A stretch of 64,000 nucleotides of DNA from Mesostigma viride (GCA_009746045.1 RPFO01000165.1:6696036-6760035); one strand, 5' to 3'. Counted from the stretch's first letter, positions 9,945-23,176 are shown. Translations and numbers: made by a program. The notes: a model not told the origin generated them from the sequence alone.

Positions 9945-10234
9945 GCGCCTACCGGCCTGCCCCATCACACGGCCAAGGCTGGCCCCCTCCAGTGGTCCTA
10001 CCTTCAGCGACATCACAGCCCGAGTTCGGTTCCTCTCTCGCCGCAAGAAGCTGGTGGACACCTCCTGGTCGCTTGACGACGACCTACGCCAGCCCAGCAG
10101 CAGCAACGCCGCGATCAGTGGCCCGACTACATCCGCCACAAGACCAACCCCGAGAAGCCCCAAGTGTACTGGCGGGGCGGGGACCTCTACGTCAACAAGA
10201 AACTGTGGAAGCCCCCCCGGGCTTCCCCGGGATA
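9945..10234 (+). pseudogene. LINE ORF1 C-terminal remnant, copy B
   Basis: This is the end of the ORF1 frame seen intact at 608-1807, from the RRM-like end through the LDDDL motif to the stop. At least two one-base deletions split it into overlapping frames. The 5' part is missing because of the junction at 9945. Confidence 0.6.
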
Positions 10235-12589
10235 GAGCACTCCAGCTAGTGTCTAGATGGGGGCAATCGATGATGGGATAGCTTAGGCATTACAGCACTT
10301 GAAACGATAATTAGCGCACAGCGTTATAGTACCTTCAATTAGCTCTGGCACCTTGTGGCCATCAGCTTGCGCCTAATTAGCCGACGTCTTTGAGCCCACC
10401 TTCACATTTGTAGCATAAGCTATGCGTCAGCCTACCTATGGTATTGCACTGGTTGTATTGCACCCACAGTGTTGCGCCCCGGCACCATGCCGTGGAGAGA
10501 GCGCTCTGTGGCCTGCCCACCTGCGGCAGTGAAGAGAAGCTAGGGCGCCTCTCCTCCTTCTCACTGTGTATATAGGGTTGAAGGTCCTTTACTCTGTATT
10601 GGCACCCACGTGACGCAGTCACGTGCTTATTAATTAAATTATTCTTCAGGGTTATTCTCCCAGTTATCGGTTTTTCCTTATGTGCGTGCCTATCTCACCT
10701 TCGTAATCTATCATTCTCAATGAATATATATCGATGGATGTGTGTCCGATGGCATAACGTAACGATGGTTTACCAGGACATGGTTAGAGGTCGATCAGCC
10801 CTATGTTCGACCCGTAGTTCGGCCCACTACAGTAACGGAAATTAAGCGTGGAATATTCGCATGCCTGTTCCGGACCACAAGGGTCGGAACCAGCAGTGCC
10901 GACCTAGTGCACTGCTTGGCATATAGGTGTGCGAGGACGATGGACAAGACAGTCGTCTTCCAATCCGCCGACTCACACACCTCAGTTAATCTGAGCTACG
11001 AATATATTCCTTTTAAATACAATCGTGTTCGACACACAACCTTGTACAACTGCAATTGCAAGAATACAAGAAGGTAATTATTATAATGCTTCTGGGCCTA
11101 TACGCTGTGATGACAGCAAGTAGCCTATAGGATAGTGATCACCCTTCCTACTCAGGCAGGCAACAACCGGGACGATAGTCCCGTAGATAGAAACGATCTT
11201 TCCCAACGTGTCTGGCCGATTGGCTTGGACGTTACAACGAGGTTGCATATAGCTCGAGGCTAACGAGGCAACGAGTGTCTTCACACACGAGCCTTGGTCG
11301 TCACGGCGAGTGGCGAGCCTATCGAGGGTCGTAGGCCTGGTGTGAGGATAAACTTAGGTTGCTAGCCAGCAGCTAGGGTCATTCCAGCCAGCAAGACCAG
11401 GAGCTCACAAGCTCTGCTGACGATTGCTGTGCAAGTTCCAGTACCGAAGTATACACCGGGACTGCCGTACCACCCGTAGTCCATGCAGACAGGCCTGACG
11501 GTCGTTAGGGCCCCAAAAGTGACCAAGTCCTGTGAGGGACGTTGGAAGTGGCAGTTGACAGCAACCATCCCGCTAATATCCCGCAAAAAGGCAGAAAACA
11601 GGGAGTGTTTGTCGTTCTTATAGCAGCCGTGCTGGCAGGCGCAAAGCGACTGCCAGCAGTGCCCACGGGGAGCGTGGCGTTTGGCGTCGGCAGCATAACC
11701 AAGAAGTGGCGGGCCGGGGTAGCCCGGCCCTCAAGGCTATGCAATTAGTCCTCGAAGAACTTCTGGCGTTCCAACTCAGGTAGACCACTATGGGTGGCAT
11801 GCGTAACCCCCCAAACCGTGAGGTGGTGTTTAGAGCGCCCCTCAACTGAGGTGAAATGTGCCACCATAAGGCGGGGGTTAGAAACTGTAGCGTGCTGAGG
11901 CTGGCAGCTGCAGAGGGGGGACACCCCCCCTAAAATCGTACATGAGCCGTACTCCAGAGTTTGGCCTACCGCGCCGCCCGGCGCCAGCCAAAGTGAAAAA
12001 TGGCTGAGTGCGGCTCTGTCAGCCAAAAGGCTGCGCCGGATCGATTTGGAAGTGTGCTACGTGCTACGTGGCTTGTACGACACGTGGCGCTTTTTGTAGA
12101 ATCTCTTAGTAGAAGCTTTAGTAAGCAATAGTATTAGAATATTCCCAAGTAGAAGAAATTTAATATGATTACATTTGTACTGCAGTGCTCCGCTTCAGGC
12201 TGGTTGTTGGTGCAACGGTGGTCTGCAACTCAAGAATGACGTCAAGCCGGCCGCGGAAATTCGATGCTACTGCCTGACGCCCCGATAGTACCACCGATAC
12301 TAAATATATCCGGCCTCGGCCACTTAGTATAGATAGATTCTCTGCTGCCCATGTGCGGCGTGGGACACAACACAACAACAAACTGCATGCCTGACGCCAA
12401 GGTCCGGTGTCAGAATCAACAACAACAACCTGACGCCTGCCCTAAAAGTTGATACGTCTTCCTAGAAACAACCAATACTTGGTAAGTTTCAGCGTAAGAA
12501 GTTGTAAGTACAGCAGGGCCAAAGCGGACTCCTGCACTTAAAATCAAACGCCTGACCAAGCTAGCGGGGTCACCAGAGCGCACTCCTTT

Positions 12590-13180
12590 CCTAAAACCAG
12601 CGGCCGGACCGGCGGGAGGAGTTAGCTCCACGAAATTTTCTTCGCGCCGCCCTAAAAATTTCGACTGGAGTACACTCCGTCGCAAAAATTTCTGCCGCCG
12701 GACACATTTTTTTTCGTTTTGAGTCCGCTCCAAGTCCGGAGGTTTCCGCGCCGGACACAGAAGTGAGTGTGCTGTTTTGGCTGAGGTCCCCCCTCCTGCA
12801 GCTGCCACTCGCGCGAACACAAAAGGCCAACACCACCTTGCCTGGCGTCCCACTGCCACGAAGTAAAAACGCCAAACGCCTGCCAGGCGATCAGTGCGCA
12901 CCGTGCCAAATGGCACAGTGCGACGATGCTCCTGCACGCCTAGATAGACACACAATGTGAAATGCAAAAGGCAACGAGCTCCTCCACCCGGTAGCTATGG
13001 TCGCTATCTGCTAGCAATGTGCGTAACGTTGAAAGTTGCGAGGGCCAAGGATGCCTGCTGCATGGCCAACAGGGGAAGAACGCGATGGGAGATGGGGTGG
13101 ATGCAGCGGAAGGCGGGCGGTGGGATGGAACGGAGGGGAGGGAGGGGATGGAATAGTGCTTTTCATCGCATGGAGCTTGT
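12590..13180 (-). pseudogene. LINE endonuclease N-terminus remnant, copy B
   Basis: This is the counterpart of 4179-4759 with further indels. The GVQEHRRTV stretch is visible on the minus strand near 12950, but the surrounding frame is broken several times. Confidence 0.5.
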
Positions 13181-13429
13181 CCTGCAGGCGAAGGATGCGA
13201 GGCCTGCCGCCTGCTCTGGGTATTCGGGGATGAGTGCGCAAGTTACGCAGAGGCGTAGAAAAATCTAGCATGCGTTGTGTGTTGCTAATCTTACTGCTGA
13301 GAGCTGTCCGGGTCCGAGATACCGGCACCACCAATGTGTCTCTGTCGACTAGGCCGATGCATGGTAGTGGAACGGGGACTATTTAGAGGCTGTCCGAAGA
13401 AGCCTGTTAGCCGCGAGCCGACGAGTTAG

Positions 13430-14626
13430 GGTTGTCTACCTACTGGGAACCACCGGGGGCAGCACGTTTCTTAGACTCACCACGAGACCTCTACACCTGG
13501 GGTGTTAACTCAACACCGTCAAAGAAGGCAGCAGAAGCGCCATCCGACTTCAGGCGCATCTGCACACGCTTCCCCCCAGTACGTACCCCTTCCTCTTCTC
13601 CACGACCTTCTCGTGATTCCAAAGCTTGCTGCTTGCCGCCAGCTGTGCGCAGGGGTGTAGTCCTCGTCCATGCTGATAAGGGTGTCCTTGAGCAGGTGAC
13701 AGGCGCCCATGACCCGTTTCTGGTCGTTCATGGTGGCCATGGTGACCAGAACCAAGCCAGCTGCATGGGCCTGGCAGGCGAATGGCCCTGTCAATGGTCA
13801 CGATGGCGCAGCATGCAGCACCCCCAAGAGTGCGGGGCCCCGCAAGGCCTCGGTAAGTGCTTTTGCGGTGTCATGCTTTTCCTTCTCAAAATTCTTGAGA
13901 ATGATATTGCATTGTCTGAGCTGAGCCACATTCTGTGACGCGACTGCAATGGCAGCCGTCTTAGCCGCCTGGGCGACTATGGCATCCAAGTTCTTGCCCG
14001 CCACGTCCGCGAACGTGACCCGCTTGGGGGGGAGGTGGCCATGGCGCCTTTGATTCCAGCAAGGTGGCTTGGGTTGCAGCAGAGGCAGCAGCCATAGACT
14101 TGGCTCACCTTGTGCACACAGAGGTGAGCGACTGCTGCATGCCACGCAGCAGCGCAGTGGGGTTCGGCTGCGCCGGCAGGGGTGTTTGGTGTCGGCCGCG
14201 GCGTCGGATGCGTAAGCAATGGTCGCCAGCGGGTTGCAGAGTCAGGGCAGCATGTTAAGAGGCAGGAGTGCGTTGTGCACAGGTCGTTCGTCCATCGCAG
14301 CCACTCCCGCGGGCCGTCAGGCACAGCCCGCGCTGGTGTTGGGATGGCGGAATCATGGTGTCGTCGGCGCCGTATCGGAAATATTTTGAGGATTGTTGCA
14401 CGTCAGCGAGCGAATGAGAAAAATGCCGCAAGGTCGGCCGGTTGAGGCGGGTTCCGAGGCTTGTATATTTGGTTAAATCAGACGGTGAAGGCGGTGGGGT
14501 GCCGCACCTGCGCGGTGTTAGCCTCGGCGTCCATGGAAGTGGCTTCCGTGGTGCGAGGTTTCTTGTGAGCGGCGGTAGCAGTGTCGGCGGAATGGCTGGC
14601 GTCCTCAAGAAGGTCGTCGATGGCAT
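13430..14626 (-). pseudogene. Minus-strand LINE ORF1 remnant, copy B
   Basis: This is the counterpart of 5032-6317, with the NVAQLRQCNIILKNFEK stretch near 13880 and the MDEDYTPA stretch near 13670. It carries more frame breaks than copies A and C. Confidence 0.5.
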
Positions 14627-15872
14627 GGGTTTCCTGGGCGGCAGGCTGTTGTTTGGGCCTCCATAGCTGCGAGTAATATTACAGATGCTATGTCGGGCCG
14701 GGTCGCAGGTGTGCTATTCACGGGTGGAATGCGCGCATATCGAGTCGAAAATAGCGATATCTGCTGGGCAGGCCGATGTCGACAGCGTTCTAAATCGGCG
14801 GGCGATAGCTGCAGGAATTATACCAGCAATGTTCGTCATCAACAGACGAGTCGAATGCACTAAACCGCGACTAATTTCATGGCCTGAGTCGAAAGTTATG
14901 AGCATTCTCGGCAGCCATAGCTCGGCATATTTCCGCGGGCCATAGCATGGGAGTATATGATTGCCACGAAGTTATGTTCTTAATTGATTGGTGAGTTAAT
15001 TTAATCTGGAGTCCAGACTGAATGGACCAGTTACTAGGATACCTTTGGGGGAAAGTACGGCGAACGTACACCATTAATTAATTAATTAATTATCAACATC
15101 ACTCCGTTGGGAGTAGATGTAGCACATAGCCCTGAGAAGGGGCATATGGCTTTTAATACATTCTAGGCTACTTCATGCAAGGGTGGAATGTAAGCTACCC
15201 CTGCTCTAGGTGCAGCCAGGGCAGCCGCACCCGCCGCATGGTCGATCACGCTATGCCCGGGTAAGGGGGGAGCATGCCTGTGAGGGGGAAGATCATCATG
15301 GCATAACAAAAACTAGAGCGTGGCATCTTCAACGTACACCATGCGTCCAGGCATAGTTGTCTCACTTCGTACACCGCCACTTGGCGGCGTTGTGATGATG
15401 TATGCCCCGTGTGTCTGATTTATTAGGCAGCGTAGACTACAGAACGTTCTTTTGCTGGCAATCTAGCTCGTACTAATCAGGTTGATACAGATGAGGGCCC
15501 TGCTGGTTCCTTGCGGACTGGCCAGCCCGGAAGATTAATCTTCTTACATGGTCAGGCCCTGCCAGGGTTAGGCGCCGTGGTGGCCAACATCGGACATACC
15601 TGGTACGTTGTCCTCCATGATACCGCGACATGATTTTAGCTGACATGCAGAGCAAAGACGCTGTTGGCGTATCCGCTCAACCCCTCTTACTCATATATGG
15701 TCAGATATGCAGGACAAGCAGCATTGGGCGGACATTGTCAATATGACTACGACCCCCCAACTGGGGGCCTTAAGGAAATATAAAAAGCATGGTAGGCATA
15801 TTTGCGTGCAAGATTAGCTGGAGGCATCACTTGAGGCCCATATTTTAGACTAGCTGTTGACATACATGTACA

Positions 15873-17167
15873 CCCCACTTTGGTGCGGCTTGCCGCGGAA
15901 GGCCATGACGAGCGCATTCAGGCCGCCTTGCAGGTGCTCCTCCCCGGCCCTAGCCTGCCAGCTCACTCCATGCGCTTGGCCACCCTCCCCTGCCGCATGG
16001 GCGGGTGTGGGCTCACCCGCGCCGCCCGCCTGAGTCGCCCCTGCCGCCTTCCTTGGCTCTGTTGCTCAGGCCTGGGCGGAGATCCGCCGGTTGGTCCCCA
16101 GGCGCCGTCAGCGCCATTCCCGACTTGGTCACCCCATCCCCCTTCCCCTTTGTGCAGGCTGTGCAGGATTCTTACCTCGAGATCCAGCAGGCTTGCAACC
16201 TCGTCCGCCCCGCTCAGGCCGTCCACCGTCGCCTGCCCCGGGGCACGCCCGGCGTGTTCACTGTTGTCAGTCCTAGTGTCTTCCCTGCCTGCGTTCATGA
16301 AAAACAACAAAAGACCTACGCGGGTATACTACACTGTGCCGACTGGATGGGTCTGCATGCGAGCTTGAACGATCAGGGGAAGGCTTGGCTTCACTCCGTT
16401 TCCCTTGAGGGGAGCGTGGGGTCCGCATTCCTGCGCGCCCTCCCCATGAGCCCTTTGTTCATGCACGCTGGTTCCGGCCCTTTACGCCATCGCTCTCCGC
16501 CACCAGCTCTTTGCCCCGCAACCTCTCATCACGGCGGGTGCGTCCTGCGGCAGCTGCGGGCTTGCTCTGGATACTACTGGGACGCACTACATCGCGTGCA
16601 TGGGTGGCCAGCAGAACCAGAACTGGTTCCTCTATCTCCATACCGCTCTCCTCCGGGCGGGTGGGTGCCATGGTTCGGTCGGTCTTTCCCCACTCCACCA
16701 TCAAGTGCGAGGACGCGGATGGGGCCGCCCTCTACTCACCCAACCACCGCCCCGACATTACCGTGCTTGACTACGACGGGCAGGGTTGCCACCTGCTCAT
16801 CGATGTCTCCGTGGCTCGGCCGCTTTCCGGTCGCCACATCCTCCGGGCGGCTGTGGATGCCGGCGCTGCTGCCGCTGTGGCTGAGCGCGACAAGTTTGCC
16901 TCCTACGGCAATGTGGGGCCCCACCGGGTCATCCCCTTTGTCCTTGAGGAGTTCGGGGCCATGGGCCCCAAGACAGCGGAGTTTGTCCACGAGTGCTGCC
17001 AGCGCCGTGAAGACCGCCTCGACCTCGAGGGTCAGACCGCCCCGTGGTCGGCCCGCACGTGGTCCTCGTATTGGCGGCAGCGCCTGTCACTCGCCCTCAC
17101 TCGCACCGTGGCTGATGTGTTATTCCGCCGCACCCGGGCCGACTTTGTCGCGACCCATGCGGTCTAG
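15873..17167 (+). pseudogene. LINE ORF2 C-terminal half with PD-(D/E)XK-like endonuclease
   Basis: The first frame (15880-16060) has the LP-x-RMGGCGL motif common after LINE RT domains. Two or more frame changes later comes a C-x2-C...H...C stretch (around 16545-16600), then the long final frame 16511-17167. That frame holds HRPDITVLDYDG followed by HLLIDVSV, which fits the P-D...D-x-V core of a restriction-like endonuclease. It ends with the same ~100 residues as copy A. The RT itself is absent; sequence before 15873 belongs to copy B. Role by family: target cleavage for target-primed reverse transcription. Frame breaks indicate decay or indel errors. Confidence 0.55.
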
Positions 17168-17465
17168 ATCCCTTCCAGGCCTGCATGGTGGGCCGGCAGC
17201 GCTGTTGCTGCGTGTAGTTTTGTGCTGTATAGTTAGTTGTACCTTGTGCCGCTGGCGTGATCCTTGGATGTCTGTGTCAGATTACTATTAATTTCTTCAG
17301 GGTTGGTTAAACCTTTTTGCGCTGATCGAAGCTCTCCCCCCCGGTCTGCCTCCCTCGACGCAGTGCTCTACGCCAAATTCGTCGCCCATTCCCAAGAAAA
17401 CCCGAACTTCCCATACCAAATGGGACGTCCGCCGCTTCGGCGCCGGCCAGCGGGATTTTTGCATC

Positions 17466-18665
17466 TTGGAAATCTTTACGCTCACGAAGGAACAATGTGA
17501 CGATGTTATCAAGTTCCTGGCCCGCCATGACGAACTTTTCCTGCCTACCCCTGGCGACAAGGTCACCAAGCCCGCCTGGGAATGGCTGCTTCAAGAACCG
17601 GAGGCGTACTTGAAGGCAGTCATCATGTGCAGCTACCTGCGCTGCGACGCCCACGACATCACCCAGATTGGCTACGCTGGCCTCAGGAGCCTCCTGCATG
17701 AGCGCAGACGGGCAGCCACAGCAGCTGCAGCATCCCCGCAGAGCAGCACCTCCCCCAGCACGGACTCCATCCGAGCTGCAGTGGCGGAGCAGCTGGCGCC
17801 GATGGCTGAGCAGCTCGCCGCCCTGAACGCGCCTGACGGCCCACTCAACACTCTCTCGGCCAAGGTCAACAACATTGAAGCCAGAGTCGCCCTTAAGCTC
17901 CAGCCTCAGTTTACTGCTACGCAAGAGCACATTGCCACCAAAGTTTCCGAGGCCACAGCCACTGTGACCACCCGCCTTAACCAGGTGGAAGGCCGAGTCG
18001 GCCAAGGCACCGTGAAACTTGAGGCAGTTGCCGCCAAGGTAGACGCCCTGGCCACGCAGGTCCCCGAGATCGCCGAGCGAACGGCCACCATCGCCGCCCA
18101 ACCTGCTGGTAGGGCTAGTGATGACCCCTCGACTCGCGCCTCCTGGGCGGACCTGCTCAAGAGCCAGGCATCCTCTACCACGACCGCCATCACCACCAAG
18201 CTCCAGGAGCTGGAAGACACGCGCCGCGAGGCCGCTGACCGCGACCGTCGCCGCTGCCGGGTCATCCTCAGGCGCTTCGACATGCTGCCGGAGGAGACCC
18301 CAGACTCTCTTCTCGACGAGCTGAAGAAACAGCTCTTGGCGCGCATGCAGCTGCCAGGTGCGATACTGCAGGGCGCCTACCGCCTGCCCCATCCACGGGC
18401 CAAGGCTGGGCCCCCTCCAGTGGTCCTCACCTTCAGCGACATCACAGCCCGAGTTCGGTTCCTCTCTCGCCGCAAGAAGCTGGTGGACACCTCCTGGTCG
18501 CTTGACGACGACCTGACGCCAGCCCAGCAGCAGCAACGCCGCGATCAGTGGCCCGACTACATCCGCCACAAGACCAACCCCGAGAAGCCCCAAGTGTACT
18601 GGCGGGGCGGGGACCTCTACGTCAACAAGAAACTGTGGAAGCCCCCCCGGGCTTCCCCGGGATAG
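17466..18665 (+). CDS. LINE ORF1 protein (L1/Tx1-like), copy C
   Basis: The predicted protein is identical to that at 608-1807: N-terminal aromatic region, long coiled-coil stretch, RRM-like segment and LDDDLT C-terminal domain. It shows the same lack of an ATG and the same flanking direct repeats around 17290 and 19069. The frame has no breaks. Confidence 0.7.
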   Translation: MEIFTLTKEQCDDVIKFLARHDELFLPTPGDKVTKPAWEWLLQEPEAYLKAVIMCSYLRCDAHDITQIGYAGLRSLLHERRRAATAAAASPQSSTSPSTDSIRAAVAEQLAPMAEQLAALNAPDGPLNTLSAKVNNIEARVALKLQPQFTATQEHIATKVSEATATVTTRLNQVEGRVGQGTVKLEAVAAKVDALATQVPEIAERTATIAAQPAGRASDDPSTRASWADLLKSQASSTTTAITTKLQELEDTRREAADRDRRRCRVILRRFDMLPEETPDSLLDELKKQLLARMQLPGAILQGAYRLPHPRAKAGPPPVVLTFSDITARVRFLSRRKKLVDTSWSLDDDLTPAQQQQRRDQWPDYIRHKTNPEKPQVYWRGGDLYVNKKLWKPPRASPG

Positions 18666-19035
18666 AGCACTCCAGCTAGTTGTCTAGATGGGGGCAATCG
18701 ATGATGGGATAGCTTAGGCATTACAGCACTTGAAACGATATTAGCGCACAGCGTTATAGTACCTTCAATTAGCTCTGGCACCTTGTGGCCATCAGCTTGC
18801 GCCTTAATTAGCCGACGTCTTGAGCCCACCTCACATTTGTAGCATAAGCTATGCGTCAGCCTACCTATGGTATTGCACTGGTTGTATTGCACCCACAGTG
18901 TTGCGCCCCGGCACCATGCCGTGGAGAGAGCGCTCTGTGGCCTGCCCACCTGCGGCAGTGAGAGAAGCTAGGGCGCCCTCCCTCCTTCTCACTGTGTATA
19001 TAGGGTTGAAGGTTCCTTTACTCTGTATTGGCACC

Positions 19036-19074
19036 CACGTGACGCAGTCACGTGCTTATTAATTAATTAATTCT
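19036..19074 (+). repeat. Hairpin plus TTAA-repeat tail (family 1), copy C
   Basis: Identical to 2178-2216: 8-bp perfect hairpin followed by a TTAATTAATTAATT tail. Confidence 0.6.
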
Positions 19075-19082
19075 TCAGGGTT

Positions 19083-20758
19083 ATTCTCCCAGTTATCGGG
19101 TTTTTCCTTATGTTGCGTGCCTATCTCACCTTCGTAATCTATCATTCTCAATGAATATATATCGATGGATGTGTGTCCGATGGCATAACGTAACGATGGT
19201 TACCACGGACATGGTTAGAGGTCGATCAGCCCTATGTTCGACCCGTAGTTCGGCCCACTACAGTAACGGAAATTAAGCGTGGAATATTCGCATGCCTGTT
19301 CCGGACCACAAGGGTCGGAACAGCAGTGCCGACCTAGTGGCACTGCTTGGCATATAGGTGTGCGAGGACGATGGACAAGACAGTCGTCTTCCAATCCGCC
19401 GACTCACACACCTCAGTTAATCTGAGCTACGAATATATTCCTTTTAATACAATCGTGTTCGACACACAACCTTGTACAACTGCAATTGCAAGAATACAAG
19501 AAGGTAATTATTATAATGCTTCTGGGCCTATACGCTGTGATGACAGCAAGTAGCCTATAGGATAGTGATCACCCTTCCTACTCAGGCAGGCAACAAACCG
19601 GGACGATAGTCCCGTAGATAGAAACGATCTTTCCCAACGTGTCTGGCCGATTGGCTTGGCACGTTACAACGAGGTTGCATATAGCTCGAGGCTCAACGAG
19701 GCAACGAGTGTCTTCACACACGAGCCTTGGTCGTCACGGCGAGTGGCGAGCCTATCGAGGGTCGTAGGCCTGGTGTGAGGATAAACTTAGGTTGCTAGCC
19801 AGCAGCCTAGGGTCATTCCAGCCAGCAAGACCAGGAGCTCACAAGCTCTGCTGACGAGTTGCTGTGCAAGTTCCAGTACCGAAGTATACACCGGGACTGC
19901 CGTACCACCACGTAGTCCATGCAGACAGGCCTGACGGTCGTTAGGGCCCCCAAAAGTGACCAAGTCCTGTGAGGGACGTTGGAAGTGGCAGTTGACAGCA
20001 ACCATCCCGCTAATAATCCCGCAAAAAGGCAGAAAACAGGGGAGTGTTGTCGTTCATTATAGCAGCCGTGCTGGCAGGCGCAAAGCGACTGCCAGCAGTG
20101 CCCACGGGGAGCGTGGCGTTGGCGTCGAGCAGCATAACCAAGAAGTGGCGGGCCGGGGTAGCCCGGCCCTCAAGGCTATGCAATTAGTCCTCGAAGAACT
20201 TCTGGCGTTCCAACTCAGGTAGACCACTATGGGGTGCATGCGTAACCCACCCCAACCGTGAGGTGGTGTTTAGAGCGCCCCTCAACTGAGGTGAAATGTG
20301 CCACCATAAGGCGTGGGGTTAGAAACTGTAGCGTGCTGAGGCTGGCAGCTGCAGGAGGGGGGACACCCCCCCTAAAATCGTACATGAGCGTACTCCAGAG
20401 TTTGGCCTACCGCGCCGCCCGGCGCCAGCCAAAGTGAAAAATGGCTGAGTGCGGCTCTGTCAGCCAAAAGGCTGCGCCGGATCGATTTGGAAGTGTGCTA
20501 CGTGCTACGTGGCTTGTACGACACGTGGCGCTTTTTGTAGAATCTCTTAGTAGAAGCTCTTAGTAAGCAATAGTATTAGAATATTCTCCAAGTAGAAGAA
20601 TTTAATGATGATTACATTTGTACTGCAGTGCTCCGGCTTCAGGCTGGTTGTTGGTGCAACGGTGGTCTGCAACTCAAGAATGACGTCAAGCCGGCCGGCG
20701 GAAATTCGATGCCTACTGCCTGACGCCCCGATAGTACCACCGATACTAAATATATCCG
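19083..20758. other. No gene recognised, copy of 2225-3900
   Basis: Same content as the stretch at 2225-3900; no frame of substance and no recognisable motif. Confidence 0.5.
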
Positions 20759-20786
20759 GCCCTCGGCCACTTAGTATAGATAGATT

Positions 20787-20831
20787 CTCTGCTGCCCATG
20801 TGCGGCGTGGGACACAACAACAACAACAACT
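20787..20831 (+). repeat. Retroposon 3' end with AAC tail, copy C
   Basis: Identical to 3929-3973. Confidence 0.5.
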
Positions 20832-21036
20832 GCATGCCTGACGCCAGGTCCGGTGTCAGAATCAACAACAACAACCTGACGCCTGCCTAAAAGTTGATAC
20901 GTCTTCCTAGAAACAACCAATACTTGGTAAGTTCTCAGCGTAAGAAGTTGTAAGTACAGCAGGGCCAAAGCGGACTCCTGCACTTAAAATCAAACGCCTG
21001 ACCAAGCTAGCGGGGTCACCAGAGCGCACTCCTTTC

Positions 21037-21618
21037 CTAAAACCAGGGGCCGGACCGGCGGGAGGAGTTAGCTCCACGAAATTTTTCTTCGCGCCGCCCT
21101 AAAAATTTCGACTGGAGTACACTCCGTCGCAAAAATTCTGCCGCCGGACACATTTTTTCCCGTTTTTGGAGTCCGCTCCAAGTCCGGAGGTTCCGCGCCG
21201 GACACACGAGTGAGTGTGCTGTTTTGGCTGGATGTCCCCCCTCCTGCAGCTGCCACTGCGGCGAACACAAAAGGCCAACACCACCTTGGCCTGGCGTCCC
21301 ACTGCCAGCGAAGTAAAAACGCCAAACGCCTGCCAGGCGATCAGTGCGCACCGTGCCAAATGGCACAGTGCGACGATGCTCCTGCACGCCTAGAATAGAC
21401 ACACGATGTGAAATGCAAAAGGCAACGAGCTCCTCCACCCGGTAGCTATGGTCGCTATCTGCTAGCAATGTGCGTACGTTGAAAGTTGCGAGGGCCAAGG
21501 ATGCCTGCTGCATGGCCCAACAGGGGAGAACGCGATGGGAGATGGGGGTGGATGCAGCGGAAGGCGGGGGTGGGGATGGAACGGAGGGGAGGGAGGGGGA
21601 TGGAATAGTGCTTTTCAT
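21037..21618 (-). pseudogene. LINE APE-type endonuclease N-terminus, copy C
   Basis: Here a single 193-codon minus-strand frame covers what copy A splits. It has a Pro/Ser-rich start, FNVRTLL, LGVQEHRRT and GGVGLL of an AP-endonuclease-like LINE ORF2 N-terminus, then a Cys/Arg-rich end with no family match. The later catalytic motifs (SDH-type end) and RT are missing, so it is a truncated element even though the frame is open. The ORF1 remnant lies directly upstream at 21891-23176. Confidence 0.6.
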
Positions 21619-21890
21619 CGCATGGAGCTTGTCCTGCAGGCGAAGGATGCGAGCCTGCCGCCTGCTCTGGGTATTCGGGGATGAGTGCGCAAGTTACGCA
21701 GAGGCGTAGAAAATCTAGCATGCGTTGTGTGTTGCTAATCTTACTGCTGAGAGCTGTTCGGGTCCGAGATACCGGCACCACCATGTGTCTCTGTCGACTA
21801 GGCCGATGCATGGTAGTGGAACGGGGGACTATTTAGAGGCTGTCCCCGAAGAAGCCTGTTAGCCGCGAGCCGACGAGTAGGGTTGTCTAC

Positions 21891-23176
21891 CTACTGGGAA
21901 CCACCAGGGGCAGCACGTTTCTTAGACTCACCACGAGACTCTACACCTGTGGTGTTAATCTCAACACCGTCAAAGAAGGCAGCAAAGCGACCATCCGACT
22001 TCAGGCGCATCTGCACACGCTTCCCCCCAGTACGTACCCCTTCCTCTTCTCCACGACCTTCTCGTGATTCCAAAGCTTGCTCCTTGCCGCCAGCTGTGCG
22101 CAGGGGTGTAGTCCTCGTCCATGCTGATAAGGGTGTCCTTGAGCAGGTGACAGGCGCCCATGACCCGTTTCTGGTCGTTCACGGTGGCCATGGTGACCAG
22201 AACCAAGCCAGCTGCATGGGCCTGGCAGGCGAATGGCCCTGTCAATGGTCACGTGATGGCGCAGCTGCAGCACCCCCAAGAGTGCGGGGCCCCGCAAGGC
22301 CTCGGTAAGTGCTTTTGCGGTGTCATGCTTTCCCTTCTCAAAATTCTTGAGAATGATATTGCATTGTCTGAGCTGAGCCACATTCTGTGACGCGACTGCA
22401 ATGGCAGCCGTCTTAGCCGCCTGGGCGACTATGGCATCCAAGTTCTTGCCCGCCACGTCCGCGAACGTGACCCGCTTGGGGGGGAGGTGGCCATGGCCGC
22501 CTTTGATTCCAGCAAGGTGGCTTGGGTTGCAGCAGAGGCAGCAGCCATAGACTTGAGCTCACCTTGTGCACACAGAGGTGAGCGACTGCTGCATGCCACG
22601 CAGCAGCGCAGTGGGGTCGGCTGCGCCGGCAGGGGTGTTGGTGTCGGCCGCGGCGTCGGATGCGTAAGCAATGGTCGCCAGCGGGTTGCAGAGTTCAGGG
22701 CAGCATGTTAAGAGGCAGGAGGTGCGTTGTGCACAGGTCGTCGTCCCATCGCAGCCACTCCGCGGGGCCGTCAGGCACAGCCGCGCTGGTGTTGGGATGG
22801 CGGAATCATGGTGTCGTCGGCGCCGTATCGGAAATATTTTGAGGATTTGTTGCACGTCAGCGAGCGGCATGATGAAAAATGCCGCAAGGTCGGCCGGTTG
22901 CAGGCGGGTTCCGAGGCTTGTATATTTGGTTAAATCAGACGGTGAAGGCGGTGGGGTGCCAGCCTGCGCGGTGTTAGCCTCGGCGTCCATGGAAGTGGCT
23001 TCCGTGGTGCGAGGTTTCTTGTGAGCGGCGGTAGCAGTGTCGGCGGAATGGCTGGCGTCCTCAAGAAGGTCGTCGATGGCATGGGTTTCCTGGGCGGCAG
23101 GTGTTGTTTGGGCCTCCATAGCTGCGAGTAATATTACAGATGCTATGTCGGGCCGGGTCGCAGGTGTGCTATTCAC
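21891..23176 (-). pseudogene. Minus-strand LINE ORF1, frameshifted, copy C
   Basis: Same domain order and the same frame breaks as 5032-6317, which shows the breaks predate the A/C duplication or come from a shared assembly source. Confidence 0.5.

Larger units (their letters stand above)
9945..15872. repeat. Third copy (B) of 1515-7467 with many single-base indels
   Basis: The homology starts at GCGCCTACC (9945, matching 1515) and ends at ACATGTACA (15872, matching about 7467). Where compared by eye, differences are mostly one-base gains or losses at short homopolymers, unlike A versus C, which are nearly identical. Both ends are abrupt switches. The pattern fits an unpolished long-read patch, or an older duplicate. 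Confidence 0.75.

Noticed and set aside
16005-17291. 428-codon plus-strand frame
   Set aside because: Only short parts read LINE-like sequence; the nuclease core and conserved tail are in the frame 16511-17167.
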